The position numbers and the translations under genes were made by a program. From the NCBI GenBank assembly GCA_009599575.1, contig VWND01000009.1, positions 1,116,001 to 1,180,000 on the forward strand: a DNA stretch of 64,000 nt. The letters are read 5' to 3'. Source of the stretch: Blumeriella jaapii. Lineage: Eukaryota; Ascomycota; Leotiomycetes; Helotiales; Drepanopezizaceae. The notes beneath the pieces are model-generated. The model saw only the letters and a list, made by a program, of their open reading frames with translations. It searched no databases and had not been told where the DNA came from. Within the stretch, counting starts at the first letter, position 1. Every line of letters starts with the position of its first letter. Positions 1 through 10,330 of the stretch are shown here, in pieces.

Positions 1-2135
1 ATTAAAAAATCGGAGTTTTTCAGCGAAAAAAAATTCGAATAAAAACGGATTATCGTTTTTAAAAGTTTTTTTTATTTGCTTTAACGTATTATATTTGCAA
101 TTTTCCGAAAAAAGCTTAATTTAATTTTCGTTCGAAATAAAAAAAAAAAAGCTAACGGATTTATTTGATTTTTATATAAAAATATCGAAATAAAACTTTT
201 AAATCGTAACGTCGTCGAAAGCGAAAGTTTTAAGCAAAATAATTTAATTTTGTATTTTTTATATAATTTTTTCGCGATAATTTCGATATTTTTTTTTAGG
301 CTTTTTCGGTCGAATCGTATAATAATCGAAATTTTAAATATTTTTATTAAAATTTAAAATATTAGCGATAATAATACGACGTTTTTAAACGCGGCAAGCG
401 TTTTTAATATTTACGTATTTAGTTTCGAAAAATCAGATTTAAAATCGTTTGAATTTTTTTTTTTTCGAAATACCGAGGTTTTTTAAATTTAATTTTATAA
501 AATCGTCGCGTTTTTTATTAATTAATTTAAAAATTATAGCTCGGCGTCGATTTCCGGCTGTTTTTATTCGCGGTGCTTTTTTTATTAGCGACGCGAATAG
601 TTTTTTTTTCCAAATAAAAAAAGTTTCGGAAATATCGGCGCGCTTTTTTGCGTTTTTTGTTTTTACTTTTTTCGAAATCGTTTTTATAAATATAATAAAT
701 TTTTTATATTCGAATAATCGATTATTTGCTATTACGCTTTTGATTTCGTTTTCGAATTCGTTTTCGATAATTAAAAATAAAAATCGTCGAGTTGTTTTAG
801 CTGTTTTAAAAATATTAATTATTACCGCGTATGTTTTTTCGAATTAAACGAAAATAATATTATTTTTTTTGTTTTTTTCGTCGTCGTAAATTTAAAATAT
901 CGGAATAGCGTTGTTTTTTTTTTCGGTATAAAAATATCGCATTTAGCGACGTTTAGTTTTTTGCTTTGAAAAAAAATTAAATTTAAAATTTCGCAGCCGA
1001 TTAAAATTTCTTTTAGCGATTGCATAGCGTCGTCGATTAATTTGCAAACAGCTGTAAAAAAACTTATAAACCTGCGAGCCTTTAGGTTATTAGTTTTTAA
1101 AGTTTGCGTTTTAAAAATATAAGCGTTTAGTATTCAAATTTTTTTTTTAATAAAAGTAATAATTTCGAAAAAGCGAGCGAAATGCCGAAATAAAATAATA
1201 TCGGTGATTTTATTAAAAACGTATTTTTAAATTTTTTTTTTCGTTGATTTAACAGAAAGCGCAAAATTCGGTCTGTTATTTTTTTTTTGTTATTTCGAAT
1301 TTTTTTTGCTCCGGCGAAAGCTTTTAAAACGTTATCGTAATTTAGCAGAAACTTATCGTAATTAAGGTTTTTGCGAACGAATTCAGCTTTAACGAAGCTT
1401 TTGTAATCGAATAAAAATTCGTTAACGTTTTTAATTATTATATCGAATTGTTTTATAAATGTTTTTACGAAAGCAGTTTATTAATTTAAAATAGCGGTAT
1501 TATATGCTTGCTTAAATTCGAAAAAATTACGTATAATAATTTCGTTTTAAAATAAATTAAAAATAAGTTTGTTAGATTTAGCAACGCTTTGCTTAGAAAA
1601 CGATATAATATCGATGGGTTTATTAATTAAAAAAGTATATTATATTTGTTAAAAAATAGTTAAAAAAAAGTACGGAGATTATAAAATATTTGTATTTAAA
1701 AATCACGGAAATCCGCATATTATTTTTTTAATAAATTATAATTATTTAAGCAGGCATTTGTTCAGAATAACGAAAAAAATAAATAATGCCGAAAATAACA
1801 AATAATAAAATGCATAAAAAATAGTTTTCGTAAAATATGCGAGTAATATAAATATATTAAATATGCGACTTAAATATATACAAAGTTTTTGTTTTGATAA
1901 ACAAAAATACAATTAAACAAAAAAATATATAATAAATATTTTAAATAATATAAAAAAAGGTTTTAAAAATAAATAATATATATAAAATAAAATGATTAAA
2001 TTGTATATAAGTAAAGCAAAATAAAAACAATAAAATAATATATAATAAAAAGGAAAAGCAATAAATAATAAAAATAATAAAACAATTAGTAAATAATTTT
2101 GTATGCACTTTTTTTTTTCGGTTATAAATAAAATT
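1..2135 (-). pseudogene. B1 post-pol 3' extension, partial
   Basis: Reverse complement of B2 positions 22081-22481 plus 29847-31600. It follows integrase in the element sense and does not resemble gag, protease, RT, RNase H or integrase. About 1025-822 (minus) is open and homologous to 30560-30740 of B2, so the region was once coding on the element sense strand. The very AT-rich part 1750-2135 looks non-coding. The open frame on the plus strand at 449-847 is an antisense shadow. Function unknown. Confidence 0.6.
566..598. repeat. 33-bp palindromic micro-repeat, B1 3' extension
   Basis: Ends ATTCGCG (566-572) and CGCGAAT (592-598). It is the orthologue of 30997-31029 in B2, sharing its A-rich loop. 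It lies inside the degraded reading frame of the extension. Confidence 0.85.
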
Positions 2136-2299
2136 ACGATTTAAATAATATTTTCAGCAGCGGAGTTATCGTTCGGTTGTTTTCAAACTTTTTCAAAAGA
2201 TTTTTTTTTTAAAAATATAATCGCTTTGGTCGGAGTCGTCGTTAAAATCGCTGAAATCGAAGTCGCTGTTTAATTTAAAATTTAAAAAATAAATTTGCT

Positions 2300-3440
2300 A
2301 ATTTTTTTTATAAAATCGCTTTAATCGGTTAGCGGCGAACGTTTTTTTTAGTTTTGTTTCATCGAGTTTCGTAAGCTTATAATAGCTTTTATTTAATTCG
2401 GCCTTGTATATTTCGTAAAATCCGAGCCATTTATAATTAAATTTAATATCGGTCGATTTGTTAATAACGCGTTAAACGTCGTAAATTAAAATCAGATTTT
2501 TTTTTTAATTAACGTTTTTTTTAAAATCTTGGTTTTATTCCAGACTTTTTTAGCTGTTTTTTTATATTTTTTCTTTTTTAAATTTTTTTTTTATTTTTAT
2601 ATCGCGGTAATTTAACTGTTTAAATTTTATTATTAATAAATCTGCTTTCGTTTTTATTTTAATTACGTTATAAAACTTTTATACAAACCATTTTATTTTT
2701 AAAAGTAATCGAGCGTTTTTGCCGTATTAAATAAAAAATGAAATTATTTTAATAAAAGCGTATATATATATACGTATAACAAAAAGCATTTTCGAGAATT
2801 TCCGCGACCAACGCTTATAATTTTTTCGAATGGCTTTTAAAAAGCCGTCGAAAAGATTTTTATAATTTCGTTTAACGGATCCGTTGCTTTTCGAATTATA
2901 GGCTAAGATTTAAATACGTTAAATATTATATTTTTTTGTAAAAGTCTCGACAACGCTTTTATTTTCGGATTTATTATTAACGTTTAATTTGTTAAATAAA
3001 TCGTATCGATATATAACGTTTTTTTAAAAAAAAATTATTATAATTTCGAAAATAGCGTTTCGAAAAAATCGTTTTTTAAATTATTTAAACAAATCGTCGA
3101 TAGCTAATATAAAGCATATATATTCGCGGTCGGTGATCGGTACGCGTATAACGTCGAAATTGATTTTTTTTTAAATTTTAAAAAACCACGTCGGATATAA
3201 TAGATTTTTTTTTCGGCCAAGCTTTCGTTTTTAATAAAAAATGCAATTTTTAACAAAAGCTTTGCAATTTTCGAAGTATTTTTTTTATTAAAATCGTTTT
3301 TGATTCGGTAATAAATGGCTTTAGCTTTTTTATAAAATATTTTTTCGTAAGTTTTTTTTATAATTTGAAATTTATTAATTTTGTTATTTATTATTAAGCG
3401 TTTTTAATATATATTGTTTTTTATTTTGTACAGCTTTTTA
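2300..3440 (-). pseudogene. B1 integrase (degraded)
   Basis: Aligns in reverse with B2 20770-22000. The zinc-binding HHCC end lies near 3430-3230, the catalytic core near 3180-2700, and the GPY/F-like C-terminal module near 2460-2310. That module carries the element's version of W-x-GPY, followed by a TFAANRLKRF-like end. Many in-frame stops and frameshifts. The original role was insertion of cDNA into chromosomal DNA. Confidence 0.8.
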
Positions 3441-3626
3441 TCGGCTAAAATATAATCGAAAATCTGATTTTTAAATAATTTAAATTAATAATTTAATACG
3501 CTAAATAGTTTAAATAAAATAATTAAATAATATACGATTAAATAAAAGTTTTCGGTTTCGTAATTATCGATTAAAAGTTTATTTTCGTTATTAATCGGTT
3601 TATTCCGATCGTTTTCGGTTAAATTT

Positions 3627-3659
3627 ATTCGCGGTGCTAGCCGAAATAATAACGCGAAT
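3627..3659. repeat. 33-bp palindromic micro-repeat, B1 RNase H-integrase linker, unit 2
   Basis: Ends ATTCGCG (3627-3633) and CGCGAAT (3653-3659). Orthologue of 20563-20595 in B2. Confidence 0.88.
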
Positions 3660-3689
3660 GCTTTTTCGGTCCGAAAATTAATGTTTTTT

Positions 3690-3722
3690 ATTCGCGATGC
3701 TAACCGAAATAGCAACGCGAAT
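3690..3722. repeat. 33-bp palindromic micro-repeat, B1 RNase H-integrase linker, unit 1
   Basis: Ends ATTCGCG (3690-3696) and CGCGAAT (3716-3722). Orthologue of 20500-20532 in B2. It starts 63 bp from its neighbour at 3627. Confidence 0.88.
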
Positions 3723-3904
3723 AATTTCGGTTTTATAAAATTTAAAGCGCAGATAGCGAAGCAGCCGATTTCGTTAGCGATTTATTCGTCGATATTTTAT
3801 TCGTTTTATTTAGTAAAATCAAACGAATAAAAGCGTTTTCGTTTAAAAAGGCCGTTTGCCGCTATATTAATTGTTTTTTTAATATGCTTAATTTCGAAAT
3901 TTAT

Positions 3905-3909
3905 AAATC
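3905..3909. repeat. Target-site duplication AAATC of A1 (left copy; right copy 10326-10330)
   Basis: AAATC precedes the left LTR and follows the right LTR. Removing A1 and one copy restores the Gypsy-B sequence seen uninterrupted near 20310-20330 in reverse complement. Confidence 0.93.
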
Positions 3910-4175
3910 TGTGTCGATCTAATCAGTCGGAGGGCTGGGAGATCAGTTAACTGGTCGCCGTGTTCATATGGTATAAAAAACGAGTCTTTGGTTCTGTAAC
4001 AAAGATATTCACTTAGAATCAACAATTGCAAAAGGCAGAGGTTGCTAAAAGAAAAGAATCTTATATATATAAATAGTTTCTATAATTGATAGAAAGATCT
4101 ACCAGGAGATCAGGAAGCTTGCAGCTATACGTAGTTGCTGGGGTGACACGAGAGGCAAAAAAGTGAGTCGTTATA
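3910..4175 (-). repeat. A1 3' LTR
   Basis: 266 bp, matching 10060-10325. The left part is better preserved than in its partner (it keeps GGAGGGCTGGGAGATCAG) and the right part is worse. Nearly all differences are transitions. Confidence 0.95.
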
Positions 4176-4187
4176 TTATTTTCCCGT
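4176..4187 (-). other. Probable polypurine tract of A1
   Basis: On the minus strand a purine run of the GGGAAAATAA type directly precedes the 3' LTR. A2 has GGGAAGATAA at the same place. Such a tract primes plus-strand DNA synthesis. Assigned by position and composition only. Confidence 0.5.
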
Positions 4188-4399
4188 CCGAAAAAAGCGC
4201 GCCTTCGAGCTTTTATTTATTAATACGTTATTATCCAAATAATCGTACGAGTTCAAACTTTCGAAATACGTTTTCAGCCAGTTTATAAGTTTTGCAGAAA
4301 AACCGGGGAGCTTTTTATGCGTTAAATGAAAGTCGCGCATTTTTAAAAAAGCATATATAAAATTAAACGCGGAATATTACGTAAAATTTTTATTTAAGC

Positions 4400-5965
4400 C
4401 TATTTAAAAAGCTTTGTACTAAAAGGTTTTTCGCTGCATTCGATAAGCGATTAATTTTTCGATTTCGTATTTAAGCTTATTAATTATATTAATAAATTCA
4501 GAAGCTGAATTAATCTGATTTGGAAGCGCGTCGTCAGCTGTTTTACGCAGTCGATTAGCGTGAAAAACTAGATATACGTTTATAATACTAGAAAGGTCTA
4601 GTTTGAAAACGTTGTCGAAAATTTTGGCTATAATTTTAAAAGGGCCGTTTATAAAATTGTCGAGCTTGCGGAAAAGCCGGAAGATCGAAAATAAACGCAT
4701 ATCGAGCTATACGTAATCGCTAACGTTAAAATCGATCGCGCGGCGAGATTTATTCGTATTTTTTTTTTATATTGTCGTAGATTTGTTGAAAATGCGATTT
4801 GGCAAGATTTTAGGCGTCGTAATAGCGGCGAGCGTACGCGCGAGCTTCGTTTGCGTTTAGCTTATATAAAAGATTGAAAAAAAAAAAAATATCGAGTTTT
4901 CAATTTTAATTAATATAAAAAATATAATCGTATACAATTTCAAAAAGTAAAAGGGCATTTAGATTTTTATAAGAAAATATTATTTAAGCGAAATCTATTA
5001 TTGAAAAAAATTCGTTTTAATCGTTTTGATAAAAATTCACGAAAGATCGAAAGCGTTTTTGCAAATATTAGTTGTAAATTTCGGTCTGATTATCGGTTTC
5101 GGGATAAGCGGCTGTCGAAAGTTTTAATTACGTACCGAATATTTTATTTAATTTAAACCAGAAGGTAAACTAATACTAAGGGCCACGATCGTTAATAATA
5201 CTTTTTGAAAGGTTAAAATACTTATATACGTAGAATATATACAGTTTGGCGAAGCTTCGAGCGTTGATATTTTTGTAGCAAAAAATCGAAATAGCTTATT
5301 TGAAAAAGCGATTTATTATTACAAACACGTTATCGTAATCGTATTTGTTTTTATTAAAATTGCAAAAGTCTATTATAACGTGCTTTTAAAAATGGTTAGA
5401 AACAAAAAGAGGCTGAAAAAAACCGGGGCGTTTATTTTTTAAAACAAAACTTTTTCGATAAGCGTAGCAATTGCGATAATATTATTTTACGAAAACTGTT
5501 ATATTTCGCTAATAATATTAATTCGAAAGCAATTACGTAGTTTTGCGAACGTTGGAATAAGCGGTGAAAATCTGATCGTGTATTTCTCGTATAAAAGCCA
5601 AACGAAAATAATCGACGTTTAGTATTATTAAGCGACCGTAATATAACAGCAGATCGCGTTTAAATATATACGAAATATTATTATCGTCGTTTTTTTTCGT
5701 AGCGTTTCGTACAGCTTTTTTTCGAAAAGCTATTAAGCTGTTAATTATGCGATTAGCGTAGAAAATTTAATCAACGATACGAAATGCGAAAAAAAAATCA
5801 GCTATTTTAACGATAAAAACAGCTGTTTCGAAGGCCGTAAAAAATCGAAGTTTTTTAATTAAAAGGCGGTAATTAATTTGATCGGCTCGAAAAAGAATTT
5901 GCAGGCGCTGGATGCGTTTAAAAAAGTTTTGACGGTCGAATTCGCTCGTACGACGTATTAGTACG
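4400..5965 (-). pseudogene. A1 integrase (degraded)
   Basis: Ty3/Gypsy integrase relic. The best stretch is 4419-4700, with FRKLDNFINGPFKI followed by VFHANRLRKTADDAL. This is the GPY/F-type C-terminal module, normally K-L-D-x-K-x-x-G-P-F-x-I and then V-F-H-x-x-x-L-R-K. Upstream core fragments are scattered over several frames with TAA/TAG stops. A2 and A3 carry the same region with different transitions. Confidence 0.85.
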
Positions 5966-7495
5966 TTAGCCAAAGGATTGTATTTATTTAGTTTATACGT
6001 AATAAGAAAATTGTAGTCGGCGAGAAGCTCGGCCCAGCGTATTTATCGAACGTTTAAGAATTTGGAAATTATAAAATATTTTAAAACTTTGTAATTAATA
6101 ATTATTTTAATTTAATAAACTAAGCCAGCTAGTTTAATACGAAAGTTATTTAAAGATTTTACGATTGCGAGCATTTTTTTATCGTGTACGACGTAGTTTA
6201 ATTTTGCGAAAGCTATAGTTTTGCTGAAATAAGCGACTGGAAGTTAATCGTTATTATAAAATTGCGAAAGCACAAAAGCTACTACGTCGTCGGGAACGTT
6301 AATTTTTAATATGCAAAAAAGATTTTGCTTATAATATTATAAAACTAATGCAGTAATAAAAACTAGTGTGAAAAAATCGAAACTTTTTTAATATTTAAAA
6401 GTGAAATTGTAAAAAACGTTAGCTTTGGTTAAATAAATCAAAAACTTTGCAATTATATCGTAATTTCGAATAAAACGTCGGTAAAAGTTACAAAAACTAA
6501 AAAAGTTTTATATATTTTTTATAATAGTAAAAGGCTTTTAATAAGCGACCACGGAAACTTTTTTTAAATTTACTTTTAGATTTTCAATAAAAATAATAAA
6601 ATTTAAATAACGGATTCGAATAACGTTAAATTTAAATTTCCGAATATCGGCCTGTAATTCAGCGTCAGCGAGCTTTTAAAGTATTTTGCGAACGTATATA
6701 ACGTATTTCAAAAAGTCGGACGAATAAATAAAAATGTTATTTAGATATATAATGCAAAAATCGTTTAAATAATCGAAAAAAACGTCGTTTATATAACGTT
6801 GATAAATTGCGGATTTATTAATAAAACCAAAAGATAGCATTTTGCATTTATAAGCCGTAACGCGTACGAAACGTCGTTAGTTTTTTATTAGCGGAGTTTA
6901 TTCGAATTTTATAAAAAGCTTAACGAATATTAAGTTTCGTAAAAATTCGTACTTCCGAAAAACGAGCAAAAATTTTATCGATAAAAAGGAAAAAATAGCG
7001 ATTTTTACGAATAACGTTATTAAAAGCTCGATAATCGATATAAAAACGTAATAAACCGTCGGGTTTTTTAGCGAAAAGCATTAAAACAGCGAAAAAAGCG
7101 GTGAAAAGTTCGATAAAGCTTTTATTAAAATTATTTTGCAGATAAATTTTGATAATTTCGAATTTTAAAATTAATATTTTATATAAAAAAGTGTATTTCA
7201 GCTTTTTTTTATTTATAATAAGTTCGATCTTATAGTCGTAGGGCCGGTGAAAGGCTAGTTCGTTACTGGCGGCTTTAAAAAACACGTGTTCGAGGTTTTT
7301 ATATTTCGAAAGAAAAAATTCGAAAAAAGATTTATTCGAAATTAATTTTGTTAAATTAGTTGAAAAGGTCGAAATCGATATTTTATTAGTTTTGAAACGT
7401 TCGAAAAAACTGTGAAATTGGGTTTTAAAAAAAGTGTTATACGTAAGGTCGTTTAGTATTTTATCGATCTTGTATAAAAAGGTTGAAAACACTTT
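5966..7495 (-). pseudogene. A1 reverse transcriptase-RNase H (degraded)
   Basis: Residue order is typical of fungal Gypsy RT. The N-terminal approach and palm are open at 7492-6920: HRPYDYKIEL, then FAKKPDGLLRFYIDYRAFN, ending in IFTKLNIR. The catalytic box near 6745 reads I-Y-L-N-N where the family has Y-L-D-D, so the protein would be dead. RNase H follows at about 6500-5970 and ends in NVLIRRTSEFDR, the counterpart of the usual ADALSRR motif. It copied element RNA into DNA and removed the RNA strand. Confidence 0.9.
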
Positions 7496-7726
7496 AATTG
7501 TTTTTTTTCTGAAAATCAGTTTAAAAGCGTATATAATAATTTGGCAAATAAAAATTGGATAAGCAGTAAATTAAGAAATTCGTTTTCGAACTGGTCGTTT
7601 GAAAGGTTCAGAAAGTGGCTTGTTTAAATTATCGATTATATTAAGCTGAAAGGCCATCGCGGCGAAAGCTTTTTTTCGGTTTTTGATATAACTGTTTTTC
7701 GTAGAACGAAAAAGCTGTTTTTGACG

Positions 7727-7765
<39 letters not shown>
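7727..7765 (+). repeat. 39-nt poly(A) run inside A1
   Basis: An uninterrupted run of A. The same place in A3 (about 48678-48722) and A2 (about 59618-59650) is a mixed A/G tract, so this copy became pure A by G-to-A change and probably slippage. It lies in the protease-RT linker. Confidence 0.85.
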
Positions 7766-7767
<2 letters not shown>

Positions 7768-7806
7768 GTTAGCCTGGAAAAATAATATAATTTTTTATAT
7801 TATTTT

Positions 7807-7839
7807 ATTAGCGTCGCTATCGGGATTGGCACCGCGAAT
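7807..7839. repeat. 33-bp palindromic micro-repeat, A1 protease-RT linker
   Basis: Left end ATTAGCG (one change from ATTCGCG) at 7807-7813, right end CGCGAAT at 7833-7839. Orthologues at 48771 (A3) and 59696 (A2). Relative to pol sense the unit is inverted compared with Gypsy-B. Confidence 0.87.
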
Positions 7840-8123
7840 GAAATTCGATTTTTTCGCGCTTCGCACAGCGTCGTAAATCTGCCACAATTGGTCAAGATTT
7901 TTGTTACGTTTTACAGCGTCGTTTTAATAGCGAAATTAAATTTTTCGGAAATGCAAATAAAAGATTTTAATACAACGAGCGTAAAAAGCTATAAAGAAAT
8001 AAGATTTTGGCCAATAAAGCTTGCGTTTATTATAGTTTAGTAAAACTTAATATTCGGCCAACCAAGCTTTTTTTAGAATTATATTATAATTTCCGAGATT
8101 AATAATTAAAAAAAAATAAACGA

Positions 8124-8417
8124 TTATATTCGATTATTAATAATAAAATTAAAAAGCGTAAAATATATAATTAAATGGCTACGAGCTTTATTATACTTTT
8201 TTATAAGAAAAAAAGCCGGAAAAGATTGAACCAAAGGTTTTAAAAAAAAAAAAAGGAATTTGATCAACGCCGAATCGATTAACGTATAACCGTTCGTTTT
8301 AAAATCGGCGAACGCTTTTATTTTATACGAAAAGCTATTTTTAGTAAATGTAACGAGAATTGTTAATAAATCGCTATCAAAAAGCTTTCGAACGTTAAAA
8401 TAACGTATATCGCGCAA
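8124..8417 (-). pseudogene. A1 aspartic protease (degraded)
   Basis: Open stretch of about 97 codons. It contains FSYKIKAFADFKTNGYTLID, which fits a retropepsin whose active site normally reads D-S/T-G-A. Here D-F-K-T shows RIP-type substitution of the Ser, Gly and Ala codons. It lies between gag and RT, where Gypsy polyproteins place the protease that processes them. Confidence 0.8.
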
Positions 8418-8439
8418 TACGCTTAAAAAAAAGGCTTTG

Positions 8440-9930
8440 CTTAAACTTAAGCGTTTTTCCGATTGGCGGAAAAGCTTTCGACTTTTTCGTATACGTTTTA
8501 AAAATCGTTTAAAAAAGGGTTTTCGTTTTTATTATTATTATTAAAAAGCGAATTTTCGGCCGGCTCGATTTCGTTTATATTTATCAGTTTTTAAAAGAGC
8601 TTTTTGGGTAAAACCGAAAATCGGCTCGTAAAAGATCGTGCAGATTGGCTTTTTTGAACTTTTTAATATAAAATTAAAAATAAGCGTTATCGTTGGTCCG
8701 ATCGAAAAAAAATACGCTAAAAAAAACGTTTTAGCGTAAAAAAAAAAAAAAACAGCAAAGGGCTGAGAAAAAGCCTGTGAAGCATTTAAACGATTTTCGT
8801 ACGTACGATTTGACTCGTAATACGCTTTGGTTAAAAACTTATTATTTCAATAAATAATAAATTTGATTGAAAAGCGATTCGCGTATAAAATTCGTTCAGC
8901 TAATTAATCTTGTTTTTTTTAACGGACGGCGATAAGCTAATTTTAAAAATCGTTGTACGCGTTTATTTTAAATGTAATTTTTTTCGTAAACGCTTTAGTA
9001 TTTTATCGCGAAAAGCGTTTTAAAGCTGTTTGTCAGTTCGTATTTAAGCGTTCGCCGCGAAAATAAAAAATCGCAGGTAAAATCGCTAAAAATCGTCGTG
9101 CGTATTTATTACAAGCATTTTAAATTCGTTTTCGGTTTTTTAAACGTTTAAAAAGTCGGCTAGGAAATCGGCGACCATTTTGATTAATTTTTCGAAAAAT
9201 ATAAAATCGGAACGGTTTAAAATACGCGGAGTAAAAAACTTTTTTGCTACGCTTTCGGTTTAATCGAATATGTAATTTTTGCGCAATCGATCGTTAGCGA
9301 AATAATCGTGGTAAAGTTCGAAATTATCGAAAACTTTAGTTTTTTAATAGCGTGCTTTGTAATTTTTATTATTATTTAATTTAAATTTAAAATTCGAAAC
9401 GCGTTTTATACGAGCTAGTCGAAAATCAGCAAATAAATGGAAACCGTAGCGTTTAAAAAGCGCGCTAAGGTCTTGGCCGTCAAAAGGAAATTTAAAAAAA
9501 GTTCGCGAAAAGCGTGGAAATTGATTTGCAGCGATTATTAATTGAAATAAAACGTTGCGAAAAAAGAAAAAAGCAGCAGATTCGCGACTGGCAGAAGCAC
9601 GTTCGATAAATTTTATCAAACGCTTTAATTAAAAAATTTGTCGCAATCGTATAATTTCCAAAAGTTATCGTTTACGCTTTTACGCTTTTTTAATTGATTT
9701 TGCAAAAGTTTCAACTAAACGTTTTCAGCGCTAGATTGTAAAGAAAAAGTGGCAGGCGAAATGGTTGGCGCTTTGCTTTTTTTTTTGTTTTTTTTTCCTC
9801 GGAAAAAGAACTGTTTTTTAAAAAAAAAAGCTTTTGGGAAAGGCTGCTTTTTCGCTGATTAAAAAAAAAAAGATTAAAATATAGTAGCAAAAGCTGAAAA
9901 GCTTTGCTAAAAAAAAGATCGTTAAACAAA
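8440..9930 (-). pseudogene. A1 Gag (degraded)
   Basis: Retrotransposon gag relic. In several frames I can follow a helical capsid-like segment (for example SVARKFFTPRILNRSDF and RFYLRFSIFAANA in the better-kept A3 copy) that matches the layout of fungal Gypsy gag proteins. Open pieces at 9619-9344 and 9929-9711 belong to it. No clear zinc knuckle remains. It would form the particle shell. Confidence 0.75.
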
Positions 9931-10059
9931 AGCTATTTTTCGCAAAATGCGAAAATAAGCTTTTTTACGACCGGTCGATTATTTTAATATGATTCGTAAA
10001 AAATTCGAAAAAAAAAATAGTTTACGCCGTTGCTAGCGTAGAAAAAAAATTGTTAATAA

Positions 10060-10325
10060 TATATCGATCTAATCAGTCGGAAGGCTAAAAGATCAGTTAA
10101 CTGATCGCCGTATTTATATAATATAAAAAACGAGCTTTTGGTTTTATAACAAAAATATTCATTTAAAATCAATAATTGCAAAAGGCAGAAATTGCTAAAA
10201 AGAAAAAGCTTTATATATATAAATAGTTTTTACAGTTGATAGGAAGACCCACCAGAAGACCAGGGAGCTTGCAGCTATACGTAGTTGCTGGGGTGACACG
10301 AGGGGCAAAAGAATGAGTCGTCACA
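10060..10325 (-). repeat. A1 5' LTR
   Basis: 266 bp. In the element sense it begins TGTGACGACTC and, by RIP, ends ...CGATATA instead of ...CGTCACA. The right (outer) end is better preserved than in the partner LTR. No convincing tRNA primer-binding site is visible in the AT-rich bases just inside it. Confidence 0.95.
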
Positions 10326-10330
10326 AAATC

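Larger units (their letters stand above)
3910..10325 (-). mobile_element. Gypsy-A copy 1 (A1), complete 6.4-kb LTR retrotransposon
   Basis: Complete Ty3/Gypsy element of 6416 bp with 266-bp LTRs (3910-4175 and 10060-10325) and TSD AAATC, inserted in the RNase H region of B1. The internal order on the minus strand is gag, protease, RT, RNase H, integrase. A2 and A3 are further copies. It is full of stops, and the RT catalytic YLDD box reads YLNN. The host B1 and the insert have the same orientation. Confidence 0.95.

Noticed and set aside
3120..3160. A further micro-repeat at ATTCGCGGTCGGTG (also 21100)
   Set aside because: Only one arm-like end matches. The CGCGAAT here encodes the D-R-E-Y integrase motif and there is no second arm at 33 bp.
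7727..7765. Poly(A) tail of a LINE or processed copy
   Set aside because: It is internal to Gypsy-A, and orthologous A/G tracts occur at the same place in A2 and A3.
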